Positions 9,393-18,103 are shown, counted from the first letter of the stretch. The stretch is DNA of 64,000 nt from VRUE01 sp963728045 (GCA_963728045.1 CAVSIE010000002.1:744001-808000), one strand, 5' to 3'. Numbers and translations: made by a program. Notes: generated by a model not told the origin, from the sequence alone.

Positions 9393-10265
9393 ATGAGCCT
9401 GCGGCAGCGCCTGGTCCCATACTGGCTCTTGGGGCCAGGCCTGCTCTGGCTCATCGTCTTCTTCGTCGTCCCCATGTACTTCATGGGTGAACTGGCACTG
9501 CGCTCGGGCTCGCTGACCACCGGCTACACCTTCGACTGGGCCTGGTCGAACTTCCCCGACTCGCTCTCCGGCCATGCCGAGCAGATCCTGCGTTCCTTCT
9601 TCTACGCCGGCACGGCGACGGTGCTGGCGCTGCTGATCGGCTACCCGCTCGCCTACGCGATCGCCTTTCGCGCCGGCCGCTTCAAGCTGCTGCTGCTGTT
9701 CGCGGTGATCGCGCCCTTCTTCACCACCTACCTGATCCGCACGATCGCCTGGAAGACGATCCTCAGCGACTCGAGCCCGATCGTCGACGTGCTGAAGACG
9801 CTCGCCCTGGTCCCTCAGGACGGCCGCGTGCTGGCCACCTCCGGGGCGGTGATCGCCGGCCTCACTTACAACTTCCTCCCCTTCATGATCCTGCCGCTCT
9901 ACGCCAACCTGGAGCGGCTCGACCTGCGCCTGATCGAGGCGGCCAAGGACCTCTACTCGTCGTCGCGCCTGGCGTTCCTCAAGGTGACGCTGCCACTGAC
10001 CATGCCGGGCATCGTCGCCGGCGTCCTGCTCACCTTCATCCCTGCCTTCGGCGACTACATCAACGCGCAGCTGCTCGGCGGCACCCAGCAGGCCATGGTC
10101 GGCAACGTGATCCAGTCGCTCTACCTGAACCAGCGCGACTACCCGGAGGCGGCGGCGCTCTCCTTCCTGATGATGGGGCTGATCCTCGCCGTGGTCACGA
10201 TCTACATCCGCTTTGCCGGCACCGGCGCCTTCATGGGCGACGAGGACGAGGAGACGGCGCGGTGA
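9393..10265 (+). CDS. potB: Polyamine ABC transporter permease PotB
   Basis: A 290-residue inner-membrane permease with six or so hydrophobic helices. The cytoplasmic EAA loop that contacts the ATPase is clear (EAAKDLYSSSRLAFLKVTLP, about residues 185-205). It starts 7 bp after the potD stop, and its own stop overlaps the GTG of the next permease. It pairs with PotC to form the channel for spermidine/putrescine. Confidence 0.93.
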   Translation: MSLRQRLVPYWLLGPGLLWLIVFFVVPMYFMGELALRSGSLTTGYTFDWAWSNFPDSLSGHAEQILRSFFYAGTATVLALLIGYPLAYAIAFRAGRFKLLLLFAVIAPFFTTYLIRTIAWKTILSDSSPIVDVLKTLALVPQDGRVLATSGAVIAGLTYNFLPFMILPLYANLERLDLRLIEAAKDLYSSSRLAFLKVTLPLTMPGIVAGVLLTFIPAFGDYINAQLLGGTQQAMVGNVIQSLYLNQRDYPEAAALSFLMMGLILAVVTIYIRFAGTGAFMGDEDEETAR

Positions 10266-11137
10266 CCGTGGTCGCGAGCGCCTGGGCTTGGCTGCGGCGC
10301 AACGCGCTGCCGATCTATGCGGGCCTAGCGGTCTTCTACATGCTGATCCCGATCATCGTCATCGCCGTCTTCTCCTTTGGGGCGACGCCCCAGGGAAAAC
10401 TCACCTTCGCTCTCGACCACGGCTTCACCTTCGAGTACTGGCGCACCGCCTTCTCGCTGCCGGAGCTGAACGACGCCCTCTTCACCAGCCTTCGCCTGGC
10501 GGCCTTCTCGACCGTGATCTCGACCGTGATCGGGACGTTGATGGCGATCGCCCTAGTCCGGCACAGGTTCCGCGGGCGACGGGCGGCGAACCTGCTGATC
10601 GTGATCCCGATGGCGACGCCGGAGATCGTGATCGGCGCCTCGCTGCTCTCGATGTTCATCTACTACACGTTCGCGCTCGGCTTCGGCACGCTGCTGATCG
10701 CCCACGTGATGTTCTCGATCAGCTTCGTCGTCGTCGTCGTGCGCTCGCGACTGATCGGCTTCGACCGCAACCTCGAGGAGGCGGCGGCGGACCTCGGCGC
10801 GACGCCGCTCACCACCTTCCGCACGGTGACTCTGCCGCTGCTGGCGCCGGGGATCGTCGCCGCGGCGATGCTCGCCTTCGCCCTCTCGATCGACGACTTC
10901 GTGATCTCCAACTTCAACTCGGGGACGACGGTGACCTTCCCGCTCTACGTCTACGGGGTCAGCCTGCGCGGCATCCCGGTCCAGGTCAACGCGCTGGCGA
11001 CGATGCTGTTCGTGGTGACGGTGCTGGCGGTGGTGCTGGTGCTCTGGCAACAACGACGGGCGGAGCGGATGGCGGTGCGACCGGAACGCGAAGCGCCGCC
11101 GCCCGTCCCGGCCCCGTCTGCGCAGGCGACAACATGA
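10262..11137 (+). CDS. potC: Polyamine ABC transporter permease PotC
   Basis: A 291-residue second permease subunit with an EAA loop (EEAAADLGATPLTTFRTVTLP) and multiple transmembrane helices. The GTG start overlaps the TGA of potB (GTGA), and the stop overlaps the ATG of mmsA (ATGA). Those couplings show one operon from the transporter into the dehydrogenase. The C-terminal tail is Pro/Ala-rich and probably disordered. Confidence 0.93.
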   Translation: MTVVASAWAWLRRNALPIYAGLAVFYMLIPIIVIAVFSFGATPQGKLTFALDHGFTFEYWRTAFSLPELNDALFTSLRLAAFSTVISTVIGTLMAIALVRHRFRGRRAANLLIVIPMATPEIVIGASLLSMFIYYTFALGFGTLLIAHVMFSISFVVVVVRSRLIGFDRNLEEAAADLGATPLTTFRTVTLPLLAPGIVAAAMLAFALSIDDFVISNFNSGTTVTFPLYVYGVSLRGIPVQVNALATMLFVVTVLAVVLVLWQQRRAERMAVRPEREAPPPVPAPSAQATT

Positions 11138-12612
11138 GCATCGACGGGCACGCGACGGCCGAGGTTGGAGCGGTGCGGCTGGCCAACTACGTCGGCGGCG
11201 CCTGGCGGCCGGCGGACGGGGTCGACACCCTCGACGACGTCGACCCGGCGACGGGCGAGGTGGCGGCGTTGGTGCCGCTCTCCGGCGCGCGGCAGGTGCG
11301 CGAGGCGGTCGAGGCGGCGCGGGCGGCCCAGCCCGAGTGGCGCGCGGTGCCACCGCAGCGGCGGGCGCGAGCGGTGCTGGCGCTGCGCGAGCAGCTGCTG
11401 CGCCGCCGCGAGGAGCTGGTCGCGCTGGTCAGCGCCGACATGGGCAAGACGCTGGCCGACGCCGACGGCGAGGTCGGCCGCGGGATCGAGTCGGTCGAGT
11501 CGGCCGCGGCGATACCCCACCTGCTCAAGGGCGAGACGCTGGAGGGCGTCGCCGCCGGGGTCGACGTCGAGCTGGTGCGCCAGCCGGTCGGCGTTGTGGC
11601 GGCGATCACCCCGTTCAACTTCCCGGCGATGATTCCGCTCTGGTTCCTGCCCTACGCGATCGCCTGCGGCAACTCGTTCGTGCTGAAGCCCTCCGAGCAG
11701 GACCCGCGCCCGGCGTCGCTGATCGTCGAGATGGTCGATGCGATCGAGGAGATCCCACCGGGGGTCGTCAACCTCGTCCATGGCGGCCGCGACGCGGTCA
11801 CGGCGATCCTCGAGGACCCGGGCATCGACGCGGTCTCCTTCGTCGGCCGCGCCGAGACGGCGCGAATCGTCGCCGAAGGCGCCGTGCGCACGGGGAAGCG
11901 AGTGCAGGCGCTGGGCGGCGCCAAGAACTCGCTGGTGGTGATGCCGGACGCCAACCTCGACGAGGCGGCGCCGGCGATCATGGGCTCGGCCTTCGGCGCC
12001 GCCGGGCAGCGCTGCCTGGCCGGCTCGGTCTGCGTCGTGGTCGGCGACGTCGAGCGGCGGGCCGAGGTGAGCCGGGCCCTGGTCGCCGCTGCCTCGGAGC
12101 TGGCGGTAGGCCCTGGCGATGAGCTCGCGACCGACGTCTGCCCAATGGTCTCCGCCGCCGCTCGCGAGAAGGTCGCCGAGGCGATCGGCCGCAGCGAGCA
12201 CGATGGCGCCGAGCTGCTGCTCGACGGACGCGGCGACGGCGGGCCGGCGGGAACCCTGCTCGGCCCAACGATCGCCGTCGCCGGCCCCGAGTCGGAGCTG
12301 GCCCGCGACGAGCTGTTCGGCCCGCTGCTGACCCTGGTCGAGGCGCCCAACCTCGACGCCGCGCTCGAGTTCCTCAACGGCTCCCGCTACGGCAACGCCG
12401 GAGCGATCTTCACCGGCTCCGGCGAGGCGGCGCGCGAATATCGCTACGGAGCTGAAGCAGGAATGCTGGGAGTGAATGTGGGTGTTCCAGCCCCGGTCGC
12501 CTGGTTCCCCTTCGCCGGCTGGAAGGACTCCTGCGACGGCGACTTGCATGCCAACGGGACGGACGCCGTCGACTTCTACACGCGCAAGAAGGTTGTGACG
12601 AGTCGGTGGTGA
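11134..12612 (+). CDS. mmsA: CoA-acylating methylmalonate/malonate-semialdehyde dehydrogenase
   Basis: The 492-residue enzyme converts malonate semialdehyde to acetyl-CoA, or the methyl form to propionyl-CoA. The nucleophile is Cys294 in GQRCLAGS. The usual ALDH general-base segment ELGGK is replaced by LGGAKNSLVVMPDA, which is diagnostic of the CoA-dependent MMSDH group. The C-terminus SFYTRKK-like block (DFYTRKKVVTSRW) also fits. The start overlaps the potC stop. With an omega-aminotransferase nearby it would finish beta-alanine breakdown, a known end product of spermidine/spermine or uracil catabolism. Confidence 0.92.
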   Translation: MSIDGHATAEVGAVRLANYVGGAWRPADGVDTLDDVDPATGEVAALVPLSGARQVREAVEAARAAQPEWRAVPPQRRARAVLALREQLLRRREELVALVSADMGKTLADADGEVGRGIESVESAAAIPHLLKGETLEGVAAGVDVELVRQPVGVVAAITPFNFPAMIPLWFLPYAIACGNSFVLKPSEQDPRPASLIVEMVDAIEEIPPGVVNLVHGGRDAVTAILEDPGIDAVSFVGRAETARIVAEGAVRTGKRVQALGGAKNSLVVMPDANLDEAAPAIMGSAFGAAGQRCLAGSVCVVVGDVERRAEVSRALVAAASELAVGPGDELATDVCPMVSAAAREKVAEAIGRSEHDGAELLLDGRGDGGPAGTLLGPTIAVAGPESELARDELFGPLLTLVEAPNLDAALEFLNGSRYGNAGAIFTGSGEAAREYRYGAEAGMLGVNVGVPAPVAWFPFAGWKDSCDGDLHANGTDAVDFYTRKKVVTSRW

Positions 12613-12684
12613 GCTCCGTAGCGAGCTACGACTACGATTAGGGCTCGGCGCCAACCTGTTCTGGGCGGCGCCGATGGGCAGCGC

Positions 12685-12708
12685 CCGGGGAAGCCGCGGC
12701 TTCCCCGG
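12685..12708. terminator. Perfect 24-bp palindrome downstream of mmsA, likely hairpin terminator
   Basis: The left half CCGGGGAAGCCG and the right half CGGCTTCCCCGG are exact reverse complements. There is no T run after it, which is common in high-GC actinobacteria. It sits 73 bp after the mmsA stop, inside the 265-bp gap before the next gene. The rest of the gap contains no reading frame I trust. Confidence 0.55.
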
Positions 12709-12863
12709 AGCGCCTCCGAGGAACAGGCGACCTTGGTAGGGCCGCTAGCCCTCAGTCTTCGCCTCGAAAAGAGACGGGAAGCTTGGGCTTGCAATCATAG
12801 CGCCGACGATCCGATTTAGTCAGCTTAGCGGTTGACATTCGATAGCTTCTTCCAATAGCGGTT

Positions 12864-12869
12864 TATACT
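12864..12869 (+). promoter_or_regulatory. -10 element for a probably leaderless transcript
   Basis: The hexamer TATACT ends 8 bp before the ATG of the small gene at 12878, so transcription would begin at or next to the start codon. No Shine-Dalgarno sequence precedes that ATG. A TTGACA is present at 12832-12837, but 26 bp away, too far for a standard -35. Confidence 0.4.
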
Positions 12870-12877
12870 CAACTGAT

Positions 12878-13342
12878 ATGTCCGGGATAAGCACAGATCA
12901 GCACGCCTTCGTCTATATTCCAGTTCCTCGTGGAAGGGTGACGGAGATCTACAAGATCCTTGCTTCCGCGCCTGAAAGCAGAGAGGCGCCTGACCTCGAC
13001 CCCGAGCGAATTCGGCTCCTGGAACGGATCTATCGAGAAAGCGGTAAAGAATTCAGGCAGCTGCTTCGCTTTCTGGCGAAGCGACCCGATCAACCGATCA
13101 GCACGAAAATGATCGCGAAACGCCTCGAATTGCCGCGGGGAACCGGGTCGCTCGCAGGCATGCTGGGGGCGTTCGGTCGCCGCTCGGCAAATCGCTATAG
13201 CGGTTACTCCCCGATCGAGACGATCTACAACCCCGTAAGGGACTCCACTGAGCTATCTATGCCTAAAGCAGAGGCGGAAGTCATCAGCCAAATCGTCAAC
13301 CGCCGCCCCAAAGCGATTAAGCGGCTCAAAAAAGCTCAGTGA
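12878..13342 (+). CDS. Small conserved-looking protein of unknown function (DUF6416-like?)
   Basis: A 154-residue soluble protein whose N-terminus (FVYIPVPRGRVTEIYKILAS) recalls short actinobacterial proteins with a vertebrate-free IPVP motif, possibly DUF6416; I am not sure of that family. The middle (ISTKMIAKRLELPRGTGSLAGMLG) looks like a winged-helix recognition segment, so DNA binding is possible. The C-terminus is basic. Its base composition is more AT-rich than its neighbours. It ends 4 bp from the convergent oxidase gene. Confidence 0.7.
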   Translation: MSGISTDQHAFVYIPVPRGRVTEIYKILASAPESREAPDLDPERIRLLERIYRESGKEFRQLLRFLAKRPDQPISTKMIAKRLELPRGTGSLAGMLGAFGRRSANRYSGYSPIETIYNPVRDSTELSMPKAEAEVISQIVNRRPKAIKRLKKAQ

Positions 13343-13346
13343 GTCG

Positions 13347-14744
13347 TTAGCGGCCGATGTGGAATCCGATCAGCTCGGGGATGCGGGCGATCGCGCTGCT
13401 GACCGGGTGCGGGTCGCGGCCTTCGGACTCGGCGTGCTCCTTGGCCATGATCGCGTGGCGGATGGTGTTGCCGCCGAGCCAGTGGAAGGGCTCGGGGGGG
13501 ACTCGCTGGGGGGATGGGTCGATGAAGGCGAGGCGGGAGTGGTCGTCGCGGCGGCCGAGGGCCAGGGAGGCGAGAGTGCGGCCGACCATGTGGGAGGGGC
13601 CGACGCCGTTGCCGGTGTAGCCGGCGGCGGCGAAGCTGTGGCCGCCGCGGAGCGGCGCGACCAGCGGCAGGTGGGTCGGCGAGACGTCGATTGGACCGCC
13701 CCAGGCGTGAGTGAGGCGGCGTCCCTTCAGCCCCGGGAAGTAGGCGCGCAGGCGCTCGGCGGCGAGGGTGACGACCTCGCGGTCTAGCTCGACCCGACCC
13801 CGTAGGCGGCCACCGAGTGAGATCTGGCCGCCGCCGAGACCGAAGGCGATGCGACCGTCGGGCGTGGTGCGGAAGTAGTGCAGCATCGTGCGGCAGTCGG
13901 TGATGCACTCGCCGCCCGTCCAGCCGATCTCCTCCAGCACCTCCGGCACCGGCTCGGTGAGGACAATGTGGGATGAGGTGACGGTGAGCGCGTTGCGCAG
14001 CGGCCCACGGCGGGCCTTGGCGGCGCCGCCGATCGAGACCACTGCGGTGCCGGCCCGCACCGTGCCACTGGCGGTGCGTGCCTCCACCCCACTCGGTCCA
14101 TCGTGCAGCCGTTGCACCGGGGAGCGCTCGCAGATCTCGACCCCGGCGGCGATCAAGCGCTCGCGCAGTCCCAGTGCCAGCCGCGCCGGCTGCACCGTCG
14201 CCGCGTCGGGATAGAAGGCGCCGCCGCGAAAGGCGGGCGAGGCGCACCGCGCGGCCACCGCGGCCGGGTCGAGCGACTGAACCGCGTCGATCGCCCCGAG
14301 TTCACGGCAGGCGGCGAGCGTCTCTTCCCAGGCGCCGTCCTGAGCGGGCGCCGCGGACACCTGCAGGTAACCGGCGCGACGGAACCAGGCATCGACCCCC
14401 TCGTGCTCGCAGAACGACCCCACTCCCGACACCGCCTCCTGCGCGGCCCGCGCCACCTCGAGCGCCGCCGCATCCCCCCACCGCCGCCGCATGTTCGGCA
14501 GCGAGAACCAGAGCACGTTGCAGAACCCCCCATTCCGCCCGCTGGGCCCGAGCCCACACGTCTCAGCCTCCAACAGCACGACCTTCGCCTCCGGCTCCAA
14601 CTGCTTCACCTGCCAAGCCGCCCACATCCCGGTGTAGCCACCACCGATGACCACCACATCCGCGCTCCGCTCCCCAGCCAGCGCCCGGGCCGGCTCGACC
14701 TCCCCAGCCTCCTCCAGCCAGTACCCGTGAGGGGTGTGCTTCAT
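13347..14744 (-). CDS. FAD-dependent amine/D-amino-acid oxidase family protein (PuuB/DadA-like)
   Basis: The 465-residue protein begins its Rossmann fold at about residue 29 with VVVIGGGYTGMWAA (GxGxxG). The segment GPSGRNGGFCN follows, as in gamma-glutamylputrescine oxidase and related DAO-family enzymes. A late FAD-contact motif AAAGYTGNGVG is near residue 375. Such enzymes oxidise an amine or amino acid, producing an aldehyde or keto acid and hydrogen peroxide. Proximity to the polyamine genes favours a PuuB-like role, but it is not in the same operon. It diverges from the next gene with only 22 bp between starts. Confidence 0.87.
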   Translation of the reverse strand: MKHTPHGYWLEEAGEVEPARALAGERSADVVVIGGGYTGMWAAWQVKQLEPEAKVVLLEAETCGLGPSGRNGGFCNVLWFSLPNMRRRWGDAAALEVARAAQEAVSGVGSFCEHEGVDAWFRRAGYLQVSAAPAQDGAWEETLAACRELGAIDAVQSLDPAAVAARCASPAFRGGAFYPDAATVQPARLALGLRERLIAAGVEICERSPVQRLHDGPSGVEARTASGTVRAGTAVVSIGGAAKARRGPLRNALTVTSSHIVLTEPVPEVLEEIGWTGGECITDCRTMLHYFRTTPDGRIAFGLGGGQISLGGRLRGRVELDREVVTLAAERLRAYFPGLKGRRLTHAWGGPIDVSPTHLPLVAPLRGGHSFAAAGYTGNGVGPSHMVGRTLASLALGRRDDHSRLAFIDPSPQRVPPEPFHWLGGNTIRHAIMAKEHAESEGRDPHPVSSAIARIPELIGFHIGR

Positions 14745-14766
14745 CGTCGTTAGGCTCCCACACGAG

Positions 14767-15828
14767 ATGCCGACGTTCGACAGCTTCGCCGACCTTCCGC
14801 TGGAGATCGAGGGCTACGAGCTCGAGGGCATGGAGCTGCAGATCCCCGGTTTCGAACGGCTCGCCACCGTGATCCATCTCCAAGGCGGTGGCGAGGAAGG
14901 CCTCGGCGAGGACGTCACCTACGACGCACTCGACCACGTCGCCCTGCAGGACGCCGGTCCGAACCTGGACCTGACGGGGCACTCGACGCTGGGTGAGTTC
15001 TGCGAGTTCATGGGCGGCGTCGACACCTTCCCGGCCGAGCCGCAGCGCGACGTCTCGCGCCGCTATCGCCGCTGGGCCTTCGAGTCGGCAGCGCTCGACC
15101 TGGCGCTGCGCCAAGCCGGCACCGGCATCGACGAGGCGCTGGGGCGCGAGCCGCGGCAGGTCGAGTTCGTCTGCTCGATGCGCCTCTCGCCGGGCGAGGG
15201 GGAGCCCTCGTCGATAGAGACCCTGAAGCGCAAGCTCGACCCCTACCCGACCCTCCGCTTCAAGCTCGACCCGACCAACGACTGGACCGACGAGCTGATC
15301 GCCGCGCTGGTCGAGACCGGCGCCGTCGAGTCGCTCGACTTCAAGGGCTTCTACAAAGGCACGGTCGTCGACGTCGAGACCGACCCGGAGCTGTACGCGA
15401 AGCTGATCGAGGCCTTCCCCGCCGCCCACTTCGAGGACCCCGACGTCAACGAGGAGACGCGGCCGATCCTCGAGCCGGTCCGCGATCGTCTCACCTGGGA
15501 CGCGCCGATCCACTCGATCGCCGACATCGAGGCGCTGCCCTGGGAGCCGAAGATGGTCAACGTCAAGCCCTCGCGGATCGGCGGCCTGCGCGACCTCTGC
15601 GAGACCTACGACTACTGCGCCGCGCGCGGCATCGGCGCCTACGGCGGCGGCCAGTGGGAGCTTGGCGTCGGCCGCGGCCAGATCCAGGTCCTCGCCTCGC
15701 TCTTCCACCCCAACACGCCCAACGACACCGCCCCGCGCGGGTACAACGAAGCCGACCCGCCCCCCGACCTGCCGACCAGCCCGCTGGAGCCGCGGCTGAC
15801 CCCGACGGGCTTCCGCTGGGACGGCTGA
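14767..15828 (+). CDS. Enolase-superfamily (mandelate racemase/muconate lactonizing-like) enzyme
   Basis: 353 residues. Candidate metal ligands lie on successive barrel strands: VESLDFKG, then AHFEDPDVN, then LTWDAPIH, and a lysine in VNVKPSRIGG. These match the acid-acid-acid-lysine pattern of the superfamily. The catalytic strand-two motif reads RFKLDP and not a clean KxK, so the reaction (racemase, lactonase, OSB-synthase or dehydratase) cannot be named. I use ATG 14767; a frame-open start 11 codons upstream overlaps the divergent oxidase. Confidence 0.8.
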   Translation: MPTFDSFADLPLEIEGYELEGMELQIPGFERLATVIHLQGGGEEGLGEDVTYDALDHVALQDAGPNLDLTGHSTLGEFCEFMGGVDTFPAEPQRDVSRRYRRWAFESAALDLALRQAGTGIDEALGREPRQVEFVCSMRLSPGEGEPSSIETLKRKLDPYPTLRFKLDPTNDWTDELIAALVETGAVESLDFKGFYKGTVVDVETDPELYAKLIEAFPAAHFEDPDVNEETRPILEPVRDRLTWDAPIHSIADIEALPWEPKMVNVKPSRIGGLRDLCETYDYCAARGIGAYGGGQWELGVGRGQIQVLASLFHPNTPNDTAPRGYNEADPPPDLPTSPLEPRLTPTGFRWDG

Positions 15829-15924
15829 GCGTTAGGCCAGCCTCACGCCCACTTCGGCCAACCGAATCCGACGTTTCGGCTACGTTGGACAGGCACCGTC
15901 GCCCACCACCAGCCAGGAGAGGAC

Positions 15925-16455
15925 ATGGCCGAGAAAAGCTTCGCCGCCGCGCTCAACGAGCAGATCGCCAACGAGTTCGCCGCCTCGCAGCAGTACGTCG
16001 GCGCCGCCGTCTACTACGACGCCGAAACCCTGCCCCGTCTCGCCCACTTCTTCTACCGCCAGGCGCTGGAGGAGCGCGAGCACGCGATGATGATGATCCA
16101 GTACCTGCTCGACGTCGACGAGGAGGTGCACATCCCCGACATCAAGTCGCAGGAGACCCGCTATGGGGACGGGGTGGCGCCGGTGAAGATGGCCCTGAAG
16201 CAGGAGAAGCGCGTCGGCGAGGAGATCTACGCCCTCTTCGAGCTCGCCCGCGAGGTCAAGGACTACCGCGCCGAGCAGTTCATGCAGTGGTTCGTCAAGG
16301 AGCAGGTCGAGGAGGTCGCGCTGATGAACGACCTGCTCAACGTGGTCGAGCGCTCCAAAGACAACCTGCTGCTCGCCGAGGACTACATCGCGCGCGAGAA
16401 TCCGGGCGAGGGCGACGGAGATCCGACCGCGCCGCCCCCAGCTGGAGAAGGGTGA
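15925..16455 (+). CDS. Ferritin
   Basis: A 176-residue iron-storage protein. Ferroxidase-type ligands are visible in the four-helix pattern: NEFAASQQY in helix A, LEEREHAMMMI in helix B, and QFMQWFVKEQVEE in the last helices. It oxidises Fe(II) and stores ferric mineral, limiting peroxide chemistry. A strong AGGAGAGG site precedes the ATG. The Pro/Gly-rich tail runs into the left arm of the nested palindrome downstream, so the last codons and the stop are part of that element. Confidence 0.95.
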   Translation: MAEKSFAAALNEQIANEFAASQQYVGAAVYYDAETLPRLAHFFYRQALEEREHAMMMIQYLLDVDEEVHIPDIKSQETRYGDGVAPVKMALKQEKRVGEEIYALFELAREVKDYRAEQFMQWFVKEQVEEVALMNDLLNVVERSKDNLLLAEDYIARENPGEGDGDPTAPPPAGEG

Positions 16456-16539
16456 GGTATCCCCCGCCCGGACAAGTGGCGGGCTAATTAGCCCGCCACT
16501 TTGAGTATCCGCCCGTTCGGGGGATACCTCACCCTTCTC
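16445..16539. repeat. 95-bp nested-palindrome element, copy A
   Basis: Outer arms 16445-16466 and 16518-16539 are perfect 22-bp inverted repeats. Inside is a perfect 28-bp palindrome at 16474-16501: arms AAGTGGCGGG and CCCGCCACTT around CTAATTAG. The 16 bp after it (TGAGTATCCGCCCGTT) are nearly the same in copy B at 49970. The left outer arm covers the last 11 bases of the ferritin gene and the right arm ends at the peptidase stop codon. Between convergent genes it could act as a two-way terminator. Confidence 0.85.
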
Positions 16540-17333
16540 TAACCGAGCCAGCCCGCCCGGGTCCGCATGCCCTTGATCCGGCGATACTCGGCAATGTCCT
16601 CGCGTAGCGCGCTAGGTGCTGGGGCTGGTAGGAAGCGGGCGGGGAGTGGGGACTCGGTGACGCCGGTCTCGCCCGACTGGACCCGGTAGGCGCGGGCGCC
16701 GCGGCGGACGGTTAGGGCTGCGGGGGCGCCGCTGCCCTCCCAGAGCAGTCCGGCGTAGTCGTCGAGGCCGTAGCCATCCGGCATCCCGTTGCCGACCGCG
16801 TCGAGGTAGGCGGCGCGCCGCTCGGGCTCGTCGTTGTAGTGGACGCAGAGGCTGCCCTCTAGCAGTCCGAGGCCGGCGCCCGGGGCGGGCCGGCCCGACG
16901 ATTTGGTGATCCCCGCCTCGAACCAGCACATCGCGCCGGCGCTCTGACCTGCGAGGACGATCCCCTTGCGCCAGGCCAGGCTGAGGATGCCGCCGAGCTC
17001 GTGCGCCTCCCAGACGGCGAGCAGGTTGAGCAGGCTGCCGCCGCCGACGTAGATCAGGTCCTGGGCGAGCAGGTGGTCGCGCAGCGCCATCGGCCGCCGG
17101 CCGAGCCGGAAGAGGGATACGTCGGAGGGCTCGCAGGGCCGCTCGCCGAAGGTCGCGTAGAAGCGGCCGATCTGGTCCGAGGTGTCGCCGCTTGCGGTCG
17201 GCACGATGCAGATCCGCGGCCTGCCCCCGGCGCGCTCGGTCGCCAGCCGCAGCAGCAACTCGCTGACCGCGCGGTCGGGCGGGCGCGAGGTGAAGTCGTG
17301 CCCGCCGAAGGTGAGGATGCGGCGCACCGTCAT
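16539..17333 (-). CDS. Peptidase S51 family protein (peptidase E/cyanophycinase-like), copy 2
   Basis: 264 residues with the S51 nucleophile Ser131 in the elbow GQSAGAMCWF, preceded by the YVGGGSLLNLL segment and the opening ILTFGGHDF. Peptidase E cleaves N-terminal Asp-X dipeptides; cyanophycinases cleave beta-Asp-Arg polymers. The ATG lies 5 bp after the stop of the upstream paralogue, so both are one operon. The substrate is not evident. Confidence 0.88.
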   Translation of the reverse strand: MTVRRILTFGGHDFTSRPPDRAVSELLLRLATERAGGRPRICIVPTASGDTSDQIGRFYATFGERPCEPSDVSLFRLGRRPMALRDHLLAQDLIYVGGGSLLNLLAVWEAHELGGILSLAWRKGIVLAGQSAGAMCWFEAGITKSSGRPAPGAGLGLLEGSLCVHYNDEPERRAAYLDAVGNGMPDGYGLDDYAGLLWEGSGAPAALTVRRGARAYRVQSGETGVTESPLPARFLPAPAPSALREDIAEYRRIKGMRTRAGWLG

Positions 17334-17338
17334 CGGGC

Positions 17339-18103
17339 TCAGGCCGCCAGCGCCGTCGAGAGCGCCTCGGGCGCCGGCGCCACCGGCCTGCCGCCGTCGC
17401 CGAGGAAGACGGTCGCGATCTGCATCTCGATCACCCGCTCGCCGGCGACATCGAGCCGGTAGCCGCGCGCCGGCGGGCGGGAGCCGACGACCCGGCTCAG
17501 CTCGGCGCCGCTGAAGTGCAGCGCGGCGCCGTCCTCGGCCGCGTACCCCGGCCGCATCCCGGCGCGCAGGAAGTCGTGGTAGGCGCGCCGCCTGCTCCCG
17601 CCGGTCTCGTAGTGGACGCAGTTGCTGAACGGCAGCAGGCCGAGCCCCTCGACTCGCCGCGGCGCGCCGTGGAAGCCCGTTACCGCGTCGGCGAACCAGC
17701 AGAGCGAGCCGGCGGAGAGGCCGCAGAGGACGACGCCCGCCTCCCAGGCCTCGCGCAGGATCTCGTCGATCCCGTGCGCGCGCCACACCCCGAGCAGGCT
17801 GATCACGCTGCCGCCGCCGACGTAGATCACGTCCTGGGCGAGCAGGTGGGCGCGCAGGTCGGCCGGGCCCTGCTCGCGCCGGAAGAGCGAGATGTGGCTC
17901 GCCTCGCAGCGCTCGGCCGGGAAGGCGCGGTAGAAGCGAACGATGTAGTGGTCGGCGTCGCCGCTGGCCGAGGGCAGGAAGCAGACGCGCGGCCGCTCGC
18001 TCCGCGTCAGGCCGAGCACGTACTCGTCGAGCAGCGGGTTCCCGGATTCCATCGAGAAGCCGCCGCCGCCGAAGGCGACGATCTGACGAGGCGTTCTCTG
18101 CAT
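17339..18103 (-). CDS. Peptidase S51 family protein (peptidase E/cyanophycinase-like), copy 1
   Basis: 254 residues. Ser130 sits in GLSAGSLCWF, with YVGGGSVISLL before it and the opening QIVAFGGGGFSME. It aligns along its length with the next gene, so the pair is a tandem duplication. I use the ATG at 18103; upstream in-frame codons run through the control region shared with the divergent TetR gene and do not look like S51 sequence. Confidence 0.87.
   Translation of the reverse strand: MQRTPRQIVAFGGGGFSMESGNPLLDEYVLGLTRSERPRVCFLPSASGDADHYIVRFYRAFPAERCEASHISLFRREQGPADLRAHLLAQDVIYVGGGSVISLLGVWRAHGIDEILREAWEAGVVLCGLSAGSLCWFADAVTGFHGAPRRVEGLGLLPFSNCVHYETGGSRRRAYHDFLRAGMRPGYAAEDGAALHFSGAELSRVVGSRPPARGYRLDVAGERVIEMQIATVFLGDGGRPVAPAPEALSTALAA

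Noticed and set aside
10213..11133. N-terminal extension of the mmsA frame across potC
   Set aside because: The sequence is the out-of-frame reading of potC and the true ATG overlaps the potC stop.
12832..12869. TTGACA/TATACT as a standard promoter pair
   Set aside because: The spacer is 26 bp, far from 16-18 bp.
16445..16539. Reading the 95-bp element as a transposon end pair
   Set aside because: There is no target duplication and no transposase, and the outer arms differ between the two copies, unlike terminal repeats of one mobile element.
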